64,000 nucleotides of DNA from Shewanella sairae (GTDB lineage: Bacteria > Pseudomonadota > Gammaproteobacteria > Enterobacterales > Shewanellaceae): contig NZ_JAKILT010000007.1 in the NCBI RefSeq assembly GCF_023283535.1, positions 60,729 to 124,728 of the forward strand, written 5' to 3'. The notes under the pieces are model-generated. The model did not search any database. It saw nothing but the letters and a program-made list of their open reading frames with translations, and was not told the DNA's origin. The position numbers and the translations under genes are program-made. Position 1 is the stretch's first letter. The number at the start of each line of letters is the position of its first letter. Positions 19,269 through 27,904 of this stretch are shown in pieces.

Positions 19269-19622
19269 ATGACGATTGAAAGAATAGAAACCGCCGCCCG
19301 TATGAGCCGCATTGTTAAACACAATGGCACTATTTACTTATGTGGTCAGGTGGCAAAAGATGCCGAGCAAGACATCACTGAGCAAACGCGCACTATGCTT
19401 GAAAAAGTTGATGCTTTGCTAGAGCAAGCTGGTAGCGATAGAGAGCATATTTTGTCGGCAACTATTTATATTAAAAACATGCAGTACTTTGCTGAAATGA
19501 ATGCGGTTTGGGACGCATGGGTACCACAAGGTTTTGCACCTGCTCGTGCCTGTGTTGAAGCTAAAATGGCACGTGAGGCTCTGTTAGTTGAGATTTCAGT
19601 GGTTGCTGCTGAAAAAGCATAA
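19269..19622 (+). CDS. RidA/YjgF-family enamine/imine deaminase-like protein
   Basis: 117 residues, the small Rid size. The key arginine that binds the carboxylate of the substrate is present at R93 ([12 protein letters not shown]), followed by the typical [13 protein letters not shown]. RidA proteins hydrolyse reactive enamines formed by PLP enzymes. The sequence looks closer to the YoaB side branch than to canonical RidA, so the exact role is uncertain. It is single, upstream of uvrD on the same strand. Confidence 0.88.
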   Translation: MTIERIETAARMSRIVKHNGTIYLCGQVAKDAEQDITEQTRTMLEKVDALLEQAGSDREHILSATIYIKNMQYFAEMNAVWDAWVPQGFAPARACVEAKMAREALLVEISVVAAEKA

Positions 19623-19738
19623 TTACTGCTTGTTGTATCGGTAAAGAGGTGGCGCACTTAGCGCTATCTCTTTGGCTTATTCTACCCTCTCGTTCTTTGC
19701 ATCTGTTATACTGCCCGCCTGATTTTTTGGAGGCAATA

Positions 19739-21904
19739 ATGGACGTATCTTCTTTACTCGACGGCCTAAATGATAAGCAGCGCGAAGCTGTTGGTGCACC
19801 GCAATCTAGCATGCTAGTGTTGGCGGGGGCTGGTAGTGGTAAAACGCGCGTGTTAACCCACAGAATTGCGTGGTTAATGCAGGTTGAGCAGCAAAGCCCT
19901 TATGCAATTTTAGCGGTAACCTTTACCAATAAAGCGGCAAAAGAGATGCGTGAGCGTGTTGAGAAAGTCGCTGGTGGCAACATGAGCCGCATGTGGATAG
20001 GGACTTTCCACGGCTTAGCACACCGCTTATTGCGCACCCATTATAAAGATGCCAATCTGCCTGAAAGTTTCCAAATTTTGGACTCAGATGATCAGCTGCG
20101 TCTAATCAAGCGCATTTTAAAAAGCCTTAACTTGGATGAGAAACAATATCCACCAAGGCAAGCTCAAGGCTATATCAATGGTAAGAAAGACTTAGGTTTA
20201 CGCCCATCACATATTGATGCTGGCGGGTTTCCTATTGAGCAAAACTTACTCAAAATTTATCAAATCTATCAAGATTCATGCGATCGCGCTGGTCTAGTAG
20301 ATTTTGCTGAGATTTTACTTCGAGCCCATGAACTGTGGCTTAACAAACCGCATATTCTCGATCATTATCAAGACAGATTTAAACATATCTTGGTGGACGA
20401 GTTTCAAGATACCAACGCCATCCAATATGCGTGGATCCGCGTGCTTGCTGGCTCAACGGCCAATGTGATGATCGTTGGTGATGACGATCAGTCGATTTAT
20501 GGCTGGCGTGGTGCACAGGTAGAGAACTTACATAAGTTTTTAGCCGACTTCCCCGCAGCGCAAACCATTCGTTTAGAGCAGAACTACCGCTCGAGCGGTA
20601 ACATCCTAAATGCCTCGAACGAGTTGATTGCTAATAACCCAGATCGTATGGGGAAAAAGCTGTGGACTGACGATAAAGACGGTGAGCCAATTGGGCTTTA
20701 CTGTGCCTTTAACGAGATGGACGAAGCACGCTTTATTGTTGGTCGTATAACTGACTGGCAAGATGAAGGTGGCAAGTTAGAAGATTGCGCTATTTTATAT
20801 CGCTCTAACGCGCAGTCACGTGTTCTGGAAGAGGCATTATTACATAAAGGTATCGCTTACCGCATCTATGGCGGTCTACGATTCTTCGAACGCCAAGAGA
20901 TTAAAGATGCAATGGGTTATTTGCGTCTAATCAATAACAAGAATGACGATGCGGCTTTTGAGCGTGTGGTGAATACACCAACCCGTGGTATTGGCGATCG
21001 TACCTTAGACATCATTCGCACCACAGCGCGTCAGCAAGAGATGACTTTGTGGGAAGCGAGTGTTCGCTTACTCGAAGAGAAAGTCCTCGCAGGTCGTGCT
21101 GCAAACGCTGTACGTGGCTTTATGGATTTGATTATTGCCATGCGTATGGATACTGATGAGCAATCTCTGCACCGCATGACAGATCATGTGATCCAAACGT
21201 CAGGTCTAAAGGCTATGTACGAAGCGGAGAAGAGCGAAAAGGCGCGCGCTCGTGTAGAGAACTTAGAAGAGTTAGTGACCGCTGCGCGTAGCTTTGTGAT
21301 GCCAGAAGAAATTGAGGATATGGGCGAGCTGAATGCTTTCTTGTCTCATGCAGCATTAGAAGCCGGCGAAGGTCAGGCGGATGAGTTTACCGATGCGGTG
21401 CAGCTAATGACACTGCACTCTGCAAAGGGCCTTGAGTTCCCAATGGTATTTATGGCTGGCGTCGAAGAAGGATTATTCCCAAGCCAAATGGCCATTGATG
21501 AAGGTGATCGCCTCGATGAAGAGCGCCGCCTTTGTTATGTGGGTATGACCCGAGCGATGCAAAAGCTGTATATCACTTATGCTGAATCGCGTCGTATTTA
21601 TGGGCGTGAAAGCTTTGCTAGACCATCGCGTTTTGTCAAAGAGATCCCAGAGCAGTATGTGCAAGAGATCCGTATGCGTACTCAAGTTTCAGCGCCTGCA
21701 GTGAGTAGTCGCTTTAGCAAACAAGATGATGCGTTTAATGATTCAGGCTTTAAGATTGGCCAACGTGTGATGCATCCTAAGTTTGGTGAAGGTACTGTGA
21801 CTAATTACGAAGGAAGCGGTGCACAAGCGCGTATTCAGGTTAACTTTTTCGATGTCGGCAGTAAGTGGTTAGTGATCGCTTACGCCCGTTTAGAAAAAGT
21901 GTAA
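19739..21904 (+). CDS. uvrD: DNA helicase II UvrD
   Basis: Start ATG 19739 preceded by TTGGAGGC; 721 residues as in E. coli UvrD. It opens MDVSSLLDGLNDKQREAV, with Walker A AGAGSGKT at 29-36, motif II DEFQDTN, motif III GDDDQSIYGWRGA, motif VI YVGMTRAMQKL, and the C-terminal Tudor-like segment GQRVMHPKFGEGTVTNYEG. It unwinds DNA in nucleotide excision and mismatch repair. I looked for an upstream LexA box and found none that fits. A terminator follows at 21965. Confidence 0.97.
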   Translation: MDVSSLLDGLNDKQREAVGAPQSSMLVLAGAGSGKTRVLTHRIAWLMQVEQQSPYAILAVTFTNKAAKEMRERVEKVAGGNMSRMWIGTFHGLAHRLLRTHYKDANLPESFQILDSDDQLRLIKRILKSLNLDEKQYPPRQAQGYINGKKDLGLRPSHIDAGGFPIEQNLLKIYQIYQDSCDRAGLVDFAEILLRAHELWLNKPHILDHYQDRFKHILVDEFQDTNAIQYAWIRVLAGSTANVMIVGDDDQSIYGWRGAQVENLHKFLADFPAAQTIRLEQNYRSSGNILNASNELIANNPDRMGKKLWTDDKDGEPIGLYCAFNEMDEARFIVGRITDWQDEGGKLEDCAILYRSNAQSRVLEEALLHKGIAYRIYGGLRFFERQEIKDAMGYLRLINNKNDDAAFERVVNTPTRGIGDRTLDIIRTTARQQEMTLWEASVRLLEEKVLAGRAANAVRGFMDLIIAMRMDTDEQSLHRMTDHVIQTSGLKAMYEAEKSEKARARVENLEELVTAARSFVMPEEIEDMGELNAFLSHAALEAGEGQADEFTDAVQLMTLHSAKGLEFPMVFMAGVEEGLFPSQMAIDEGDRLDEERRLCYVGMTRAMQKLYITYAESRRIYGRESFARPSRFVKEIPEQYVQEIRMRTQVSAPAVSSRFSKQDDAFNDSGFKIGQRVMHPKFGEGTVTNYEGSGAQARIQVNFFDVGSKWLVIAYARLEKV

Positions 21905-21964
21905 TTTGGCTAAGCAGATATAGATAGCCGCTTGGGTATGACCTGATTAACGCCCCTTCAATCT

Positions 21965-21996
21965 AAGGCTGAGCACTATGCTCGGCCTTATTTTTT
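21965..21996 (+). terminator. Rho-independent terminator of uvrD
   Basis: AAGGCTGAGC, loop ACTAT, GCTCGGCCTT (one T-G pair), followed by a T-rich run to 21996. Confidence 0.9.
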
Positions 21997-22112
21997 AGCA
22001 CATAAAACAAGCAGTAATTTTATTTATCTCAATACTGGTTGAATACTGTTACAGCTCAGTCATAATGCGGTTACAAAACTAAAGGCCGAAGACGTTGTAG
22101 GAGAGCCTAATC

Positions 22113-22979
22113 ATGAATTTAAGGGATAAACTAGACGTTTATATGCGACTTGCGCGTATGGACCGTCCCATTGGTACCTTGTTATTAATGTGGCCATGTT
22201 TGATGGCGTTGACCTTTGCTGCAGGTGGTCTGCCTGATCTGAAAGTGTTTATTATTTTTGTGATTGGCGTATTTTCGATGCGAGCTTGCGGCTGCATTAT
22301 TAATGACTACGCAGATAGAAATCTTGACGCCCACGTTGAACGCACCAAAGCTCGGCCGCTAGCCAGCGGTGAAATCTCCAGTAAAGAAGCTTTATTACTG
22401 TTTCTGGTTGTCGCTTTGTTTTCATTTGGCCTAGTGCTGATGCTAAACCCTGTTGTAGTGCAGTTGTCTATTGTCGGCATCATTCTTACCATTATTTATC
22501 CCTTCACCAAGCGTTATACCAATATGCCGCAAATGTTTTTGGGCACGGTATGGAGCTGGTCTATCCCCATGGCTTATGCGGCGCAAACAGGGACAGTACC
22601 TGCTGAAGCTTGGTGGTTATTTGCAGCTAACTGGTGCTGGACGGTCGCGTACGACACCATGTACGCCATGGTTGATCGCGATGATGATTTGAAAATCGGT
22701 ATTAAGTCGACCGCGATTTTATTTGGCCGTTTCGATCGTCATATCATCGGTGCATTTCAATTAGCAGCCTTAAGCTGTTTGATCATTGCGGGCATGGTGG
22801 CTGGGCGAGGCGAAATCTATGCCTTAGGCATTCTGTCCTTTATCGGTTTTGGTTTGTACCAACAAAAGCTGATATTTGCTCGAGAGCGTGCAGATTGTTT
22901 TACAGCCTTTTTAAATAATAACTGGGCGGGGTTTGTTCTATACACTGCGTTAACTTTGGATTACTTAGTATTGGGCTAA
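22113..22979 (+). CDS. ubiA: 4-hydroxybenzoate octaprenyltransferase UbiA
   Basis: 288 residues with about eight to nine transmembrane segments. The first Asp-rich motif [15 protein letters not shown] and the second [20 protein letters not shown] are both intact; they bind Mg and the polyprenyl diphosphate. It attaches the octaprenyl tail to 4-hydroxybenzoate in ubiquinone synthesis at the inner membrane. No ubiC is adjacent. AGGAG precedes the ATG and a GC-rich terminator follows. Confidence 0.96.
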   Translation: MNLRDKLDVYMRLARMDRPIGTLLLMWPCLMALTFAAGGLPDLKVFIIFVIGVFSMRACGCIINDYADRNLDAHVERTKARPLASGEISSKEALLLFLVVALFSFGLVLMLNPVVVQLSIVGIILTIIYPFTKRYTNMPQMFLGTVWSWSIPMAYAAQTGTVPAEAWWLFAANWCWTVAYDTMYAMVDRDDDLKIGIKSTAILFGRFDRHIIGAFQLAALSCLIIAGMVAGRGEIYALGILSFIGFGLYQQKLIFARERADCFTAFLNNNWAGFVLYTALTLDYLVLG

Positions 22980-22997
22980 TTTAACCTATTGCTATCA

Positions 22998-23026
22998 AGG
23001 CGCCCCCCTTAGTGGGGCGCTTTTTT
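22998..23026 (+). terminator. Rho-independent terminator of ubiA
   Basis: GCGCCCC (23000-23006) pairs with GGGGCGC (23014-23020), followed by six T. Confidence 0.92.
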
Positions 23027-23351
23027 ATATTTGTTATACCGAGCAGAATAAATATCTTAGTGTTCTAGAGTGTTTGCTGCTGTCACTTTTTGCTTTTAAT
23101 CACCTTGCATTCGTTTGCTAAAAACTGCTCTTAGCTGATCAATCCCGCATACTCTTGCAATCAATCCCCACAATAAATCTACCTCAGTCAGTCAAGGTAA
23201 CTATCGCTGACTATACTTATCCTAAGTGCACCATTACTGATTTATTCAATGAAGGATCATTGAAGTGACACTTTAGCCTATTAGGTTATTACTCAACGTG
23301 GTGGCTTGTGTCGACAGCACAACAAAAGGATTTGTATGCAAGGAGGTATGA
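23027..23351. other. Non-coding stretch before the 23.3-kb membrane protein gene
   Basis: About 325 bp after the ubiA terminator, presumably with the promoter of the next gene. I see no structure or small gene. Confidence 0.45.
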
Positions 23352-23882
23352 ATGGCTGCTTGGATCACTAGCTATGAAGCCAGCCAATGGGCTGATTATG
23401 AACTGGCTTTACTATTTATAATACTATCAATACTGGTTATCTGGTTTTTACTCTGTTGCTTTAAGCCGCAAGGTTTTCTTAGATGGTCTCTTGCAGTTCT
23501 TTGCTGCATAGGCTTGAGCGGTTTGTGTTTAACCAGTCGAGTTGATGCATTGCAATTAAATGCGTTGCTCACTAAGGGGCAAAACATCGAGATACTCGAT
23601 GGTAGTTATCGCTACGGTGATTATCATTTCCCGCATAATTCAGCCCACGGCGTAGACTTTCGTGAAATACATATAGGTCAGCGCATACTCAAGCTCTACC
23701 ACAGTGGTTATATGCGGCATAACCGTTGTTACCGTGACTTTTACAACAGCAACCAGTTTGCCGATAATGCGCAATTACGCTTATACATACATTGGTATGA
23801 GCACGAGCTTGTACACAATAGCAGTAAGGTCGTAATTAAAACGCCCTGTATTTTGAAAATTGAACAACGTGAAGTCAGTTAG
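23352..23882 (+). CDS. Small membrane protein of unknown function
   Basis: 176 residues, with a perfect AGGAGG 5 bases before ATG 23352. Two transmembrane helices lie near the N terminus (about 17-38 and 42-60), then a mostly soluble domain of about 115 residues containing GSYRYGDYHFPHNSAHGVDF and two late cysteines. By the positive-inside rule the domain could be on either face. It converges with an esterase gene. No family recognised. Confidence 0.7.
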   Translation: MAAWITSYEASQWADYELALLFIILSILVIWFLLCCFKPQGFLRWSLAVLCCIGLSGLCLTSRVDALQLNALLTKGQNIEILDGSYRYGDYHFPHNSAHGVDFREIHIGQRILKLYHSGYMRHNRCYRDFYNSNQFADNAQLRLYIHWYEHELVHNSSKVVIKTPCILKIEQREVS

Positions 23883-23902
23883 TCTTTAAGTCGTTAACTT
23901 AA

Positions 23903-24904
23903 TTAAAATACTTCACTTTTTGCAGGCTTAGTCGCTGACACAGGCTTATGTGCAGGTTCACTTTTTAAGTTAGCTAGGCTTTTACCTGTTTCAGCATTAA
24001 ACAACCAGTCCATGCCGTGAATTGCAGTGGTTGCAAATGCTGTAGCGTGATTAGCTTCGTTAATAATGAGCAGCTTAGACTTCAAGGTTTGTTTAGTTTG
24101 ATGGGCGGCAGTGCTATTGAGTAACTGAATAAAGTGCTTCGCATCACTCACCATGTCAAACTCTGAATCGCCACCTTGCCTATTATGTTCTAAGGCACCT
24201 ATGCCAATAAAAACGTTGGCATTAACTTTATTTAGAACCTGTGTATTCGCTTCCAATTGTTTTAGCAGTTGTTGCTGCTGCCACCAAAAAGAGGGGCTGC
24301 CTAATAGGTAGTTAGTAAACAAGTTAGGCTGTTTTACTAAGATGTAAGCACCAAATAACCCACCAAGTGAATTACCCACATAGGTGCGCTGATTAGGCGC
24401 AGTTCGATAGTTTTGCTCAACATAAGGAATCACCTGGTGCTTTAGAAATTTTAGGTGTCTGTAAGCTCCGCCGGTGACTTTGCTCCAGCTGTTATCAACT
24501 GTCGGTGTGTAGTCTCGTACACGGCTGGTGTCACCTTGCATACCTAACTCCCACGAGATCCCCACAATAATCGCCGGTGCCATCTGTTTGGCATTCATTG
24601 GAAACCGAGTTACGCCAGACATAATTTGAAAGGTATACATAGCATCGGTTAAATAAATGACAGGATAGTCAATGTCGCGATTTTTTGATGATTTGTAGCC
24701 TTTAGGTAGCTTGATATAAAGCTTATAACTACGCTCATTGTCTTTAATTTTTACGGTGTGAGTACGCGGAATATTAAATGGACTGTTATGCATAACCTTA
24801 GCGTCGATAAGGTGATTGCCGGCTATGCTGGTACTTGGATACACGGTGATTAGCAGAATAGTGAATAACACAAAGCGCTGTATGTAACTGTGATATATGG
24901 ACAT
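23903..24904 (-). CDS. Secreted alpha/beta-hydrolase esterase (Fes/IroE-like, COG2819)
   Basis: 333 residues with a signal peptide (about 1-29). GNSLGGLFGAYIL carries the nucleophile elbow GxSxG, DYPVIYLTDAMY is the typical strand before the oxyanion region, and the late NEANHATAF holds the likely catalytic His. Members include siderophore esterases and other acyl esterases; there are no siderophore genes nearby, so the substrate is open. It converges with the preceding small membrane protein. Confidence 0.87.
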   Translation of the reverse strand: MSIYHSYIQRFVLFTILLITVYPSTSIAGNHLIDAKVMHNSPFNIPRTHTVKIKDNERSYKLYIKLPKGYKSSKNRDIDYPVIYLTDAMYTFQIMSGVTRFPMNAKQMAPAIIVGISWELGMQGDTSRVRDYTPTVDNSWSKVTGGAYRHLKFLKHQVIPYVEQNYRTAPNQRTYVGNSLGGLFGAYILVKQPNLFTNYLLGSPSFWWQQQQLLKQLEANTQVLNKVNANVFIGIGALEHNRQGGDSEFDMVSDAKHFIQLLNSTAAHQTKQTLKSKLLIINEANHATAFATTAIHGMDWLFNAETGKSLANLKSEPAHKPVSATKPAKSEVF

Positions 24905-25121
24905 TATTAGCTCAACTTATCAATCCGTTGTGTCGATATCTTAACCTTTTACTCGTAGAAAATCTTATACATTTTGCGTCAAAAACACTCAACTTAAGTT
25001 TGCTGAAGTGGTCGTAAATAACTCAATTGCCGATTAAATATAGAGAGTGAAGCTTGTTTTGTAACCAAGGCGTCACCATATCAACTGTTACATTGTTTTA
25101 ACAAGCCTCAAGGATCAGAGC

Positions 25122-26279
25122 ATGCGCCGTAGTATCAAATATCGATTACTGTTTTTGCTAAGCGCCATTGTTGTTTATTGTGTGGGTTTTCAATGGTTAC
25201 CTGAATCAATGGAAATGACAAATGCACTGCCGCTAACCATTGCGGCAGCAGCGAGTTATTTTGTCATACTGCCAGCTATGTATGCTTACTGCATTATTTA
25301 TGTAGGTCAGCAGCACTGGTGGAAGATGCTAGTGGTTTTTAGTTTGAGCAGCTTGATGGCCCGCTTTAGCTTTCCGGCTGAACTCGCCAGTTATTTTGAG
25401 TTTATTGCTTGGCTGCGTTATCCGATTATCGCAGTGTTATTAGTCATTGAACTTTACTTAATGGTCAGTATTGCGAAGGGGCTATGGCAAGCGCGATCTT
25501 TAAAGGGCGATCCGCGCTTGCACATTGTTGATAAGTATCAGGATGAAAAGAAGCGAACGTTAGCCTTGGTTCTGGCATCCGAACCTGCTAGTTGGTATTA
25601 CGCTATTCCTTGGTTTTCACGCCACCACTGCTGTAATTTAGCCAACCTTAATCTGTATTCAGCCAAAGTGTGGCACTGGTTATTACTGCTTACGGCAACA
25701 GTGATGTTGTCCGCATTAAGCTATGTTCTTATTGCTACTTGGAGTGAGCTGCTGGCACTTATCGTGTCGAGCATTCTCGCTTATAGCTTGGTGTTTGTGA
25801 CAGCTAATTACCGTGTCTCACGTCACTTCTCTGTTTATAGTCAAGGCAATAAGCTAGTGCTTAATAACTCTATGTGGGGTTTTATGGCGGTAAAATTCGA
25901 TGATATAGAGTCAGTACAACATGGTGACTGGACTAATACGAAAATTCACACCAACACTAAGGTTCAACTCAGTTATAAGGTTGAAAGCGCTATTGAAAAA
26001 GACACGAAATCTGCTGGTAAGCCTGAATCGGAATTCCTCCAATTTGGTAGAGGAAAAGCAGCCAATATATTACTGACATTTAAACAACCACAAACCTACT
26101 TTGGTGGGTTAGGGCAATTACCAGAACAGATTGAACAGGTTTACCTAGTGGTCGATAAACCGATAGAACTAATACAGTCCTTACAACCCTTGCTGAGTGA
26201 GTCAGGGCAGTTAGATAGTGAGTTAACTTTAGATACGGAGGTTAGCTCGGAGCAACAAGCCTTAAATAAGGTGAGCTAG
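25122..26279 (+). CDS. Polytopic membrane protein of unknown function
   Basis: 385 residues. Four N-terminal transmembrane helices (about 7-25, 37-60, 65-82, 92-115), a cytoplasmic stretch with LASEPASWYYAIPWFSRHHCC, two more helices (about 180-225), then a C-terminal soluble part that contains MWGFMAVKFDDIESVQHGDW, resembling the membrane-facing PH-like domains in some uncharacterised proteins. It is preceded by AAGGATC and followed by a terminator, so it is monocistronic. Function not known. Confidence 0.75.
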   Translation: MRRSIKYRLLFLLSAIVVYCVGFQWLPESMEMTNALPLTIAAAASYFVILPAMYAYCIIYVGQQHWWKMLVVFSLSSLMARFSFPAELASYFEFIAWLRYPIIAVLLVIELYLMVSIAKGLWQARSLKGDPRLHIVDKYQDEKKRTLALVLASEPASWYYAIPWFSRHHCCNLANLNLYSAKVWHWLLLLTATVMLSALSYVLIATWSELLALIVSSILAYSLVFVTANYRVSRHFSVYSQGNKLVLNNSMWGFMAVKFDDIESVQHGDWTNTKIHTNTKVQLSYKVESAIEKDTKSAGKPESEFLQFGRGKAANILLTFKQPQTYFGGLGQLPEQIEQVYLVVDKPIELIQSLQPLLSESGQLDSELTLDTEVSSEQQALNKVS

Positions 26280-26312
26280 TGGCAAGTATAACTGCATGCC
26301 GAATTGATAAAT

Positions 26313-26340
26313 AAGCAGAGCGTTGGCTCTGCTTATTTTT
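26313..26340 (+). terminator. Rho-independent terminator
   Basis: AAGCAGAGC, loop GTTG, GCTCTGCTT, followed by ATTTTT. Confidence 0.9.
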
Positions 26341-26374
26341 GTGTAAAACGATGACATTAAACTAGATGCAAAGC

Positions 26375-26953
26375 TTAAGCTTTTACCAATTTCTCTAAAT
26401 CAGCTGGGCGGTAGTAAACCGATTTTAGTACCTTACCTTGGCGAACTACTTTACCCGCCATATCAACATCTTTTGCGCATTTGGCAATGATAAATTCACC
26501 TTTAGTGCTACCCACAATTTCAACGCCTTGTTTAGCGTAGAATTCGATAGTCTCGTTAAGCTCTTGCTCGTTACGGCATACTTTGCTCATGTTGCTTGAG
26601 TGCACTTCGTCCCAACAAGTGACAAAGTCGATTTCGCGGTTTTTAGCGACATGTAAAAGTAAGTCGATAACGTAGCTAATTTCAACACGGTCATTAACTT
26701 GAGTTGCACCTAGGTGAACCAAGCGCCCCATCAATACATAGACTGAATCGACAATCGCATCGGCTTGCTCAACACGGCTATCAGCTTCTGCAAGTTCAGT
26801 TAACTCTTCGATAGCCAATGAGGTATGCAGCGTATCGGCTTTATCATCCAAAGTGCTGATATCTTCAATCGGTAGATCAAAAGTTGCGCGGAACTCTCGA
26901 ATGTCGCGATATAAATGATCGTATAGTGGTTGATCCAAAGCGGATAGTTTCAT
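26375..26953 (-). CDS. MazG/PRA-PH-like nucleotide pyrophosphohydrolase
   Basis: 192 residues. The all-alpha NTP pyrophosphatase signature is visible: IEELTELAEA followed by EQADAIVDSVYVL, i.e. EExxE then ExxD, which binds Mg. The second half (VEIVGSTKGEFIIAKCAKD) differs from MazG and matches the phosphoribosyl-ATP-pyrophosphohydrolase-like proteins found alone in Vibrio and Shewanella. It probably cleans up unusual nucleoside triphosphates. Monocistronic. Confidence 0.82.
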   Translation of the reverse strand: MKLSALDQPLYDHLYRDIREFRATFDLPIEDISTLDDKADTLHTSLAIEELTELAEADSRVEQADAIVDSVYVLMGRLVHLGATQVNDRVEISYVIDLLLHVAKNREIDFVTCWDEVHSSNMSKVCRNEQELNETIEFYAKQGVEIVGSTKGEFIIAKCAKDVDMAGKVVRQGKVLKSVYYRPADLEKLVKA

Positions 26954-27092
26954 GGGAATTGGCCTTTGCAGCTAAATGGATTTAAGAGCCGACATACTAA
27001 AGAAACAACCCATGAAATAAAAGTCTCAGGTAAGTGTTGCTGACAATTAATATCAAGATAACCGGCGTGACACGCTTGCTTGAGCGAACAGC

Positions 27093-27314
27093 TTACAAAC
27101 CTAAGTGAGCGATTATTTCGCTATGTAGCCGTTTGAGCATTTTTTTGCTTTGGTCATGATTAACATCCAGTTCTACCCAACCATCACAGCCCATTATCTC
27201 CAGCTGATGCACAGTTATATGCTGTTGATTCGTCTGTTCATCAAGGCTAGTCGCACCAGTAAGCTTCACTATGCCAAGGCGAGTGTTTAATCGACTAATG
27301 TTAAACTCTTCCAT
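27093..27314 (-). CDS. Small conserved-looking protein of unknown function
   Basis: Start taken at ATG 27314, where TTAGGAGC lies just upstream, giving 73 residues rather than the longer frame from 27341. The protein is soluble, with a region ITVHQLEIMGCDGWVELDVN and a basic helix near the end. No family recognised. Confidence 0.65.
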   Translation of the reverse strand: MEEFNISRLNTRLGIVKLTGATSLDEQTNQQHITVHQLEIMGCDGWVELDVNHDQSKKMLKRLHSEIIAHLGL

Positions 27315-27904
27315 AATGCTCCTAAACTGGCGGCTTAACACAATCAGTTAACTGATTTTATTGGTATTTCGGTCATTTTGCCGCAATTTGTCAAAGGGCT
27401 CGCTTTGTTTTTACAGGCAGTATGACTTGGACTTTATTATGCACTTTATTTAATGTTTTTATCAAAGTTGTGCATAAATTATTTTTTGATAGCGCTGTCA
27501 TTAGCAGCTGTTCCGCATCATTACAAGGTCGGTTTGTAGCGTATTTGTTAATATATAATGCTTTTTTTGCATAATTATATATGAGTTTACGCTTTAACTT
27601 CGCGTGCTTACTCGCTTCTCCCTCTTTTGCCTGAGTATGAGTTCTATTTTATATAAATCAGGGTTATACCTGCCTGTACTATTGTAATTCATTGAATTTT
27701 AATGGTTTGATGGCTTTGGTTACCTTTGTGTTGGCAATAACAATAAAAAATAAATGTAAATATTTTGTTACTCGGTTTTCGGGTTGTGCATGCAACAAAA
27801 TGTCGATGTATTGATGAATGATGTAATGTCAAAAACCGCCAGCAAGTGAATATGTATTCATCTTGTCTGGGCGGATAATAACTATTAATCATTTGAGGCT
27901 TAAT
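27315..27904. other. 590-bp non-coding region upstream of the secreted protease
   Basis: AT-rich, with the divergent promoters of the small protein and the protease. Near its right end (27836-27874) is a hairpin in the leader of the protease transcript; nothing else stands out. Confidence 0.5.
27836..27874 (+). promoter_or_regulatory. Hairpin in the protease 5' leader
   Basis: Nested complementarity: CCGCC (27836-27840) with GGCGG-type sequence ending at 27874, CAAG with CTTG, and TGAATA with TATTCA around a two-base loop. It ends 30 bases before the protease ATG, without a T run, so it is more likely a leader structure than a terminator. Confidence 0.5.

Noticed and set aside
19690..19739. 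Possible LexA box before uvrD
   Set aside because: CTG with correct spacing is followed by CGC instead of CAG, and the AT-rich core is missing.
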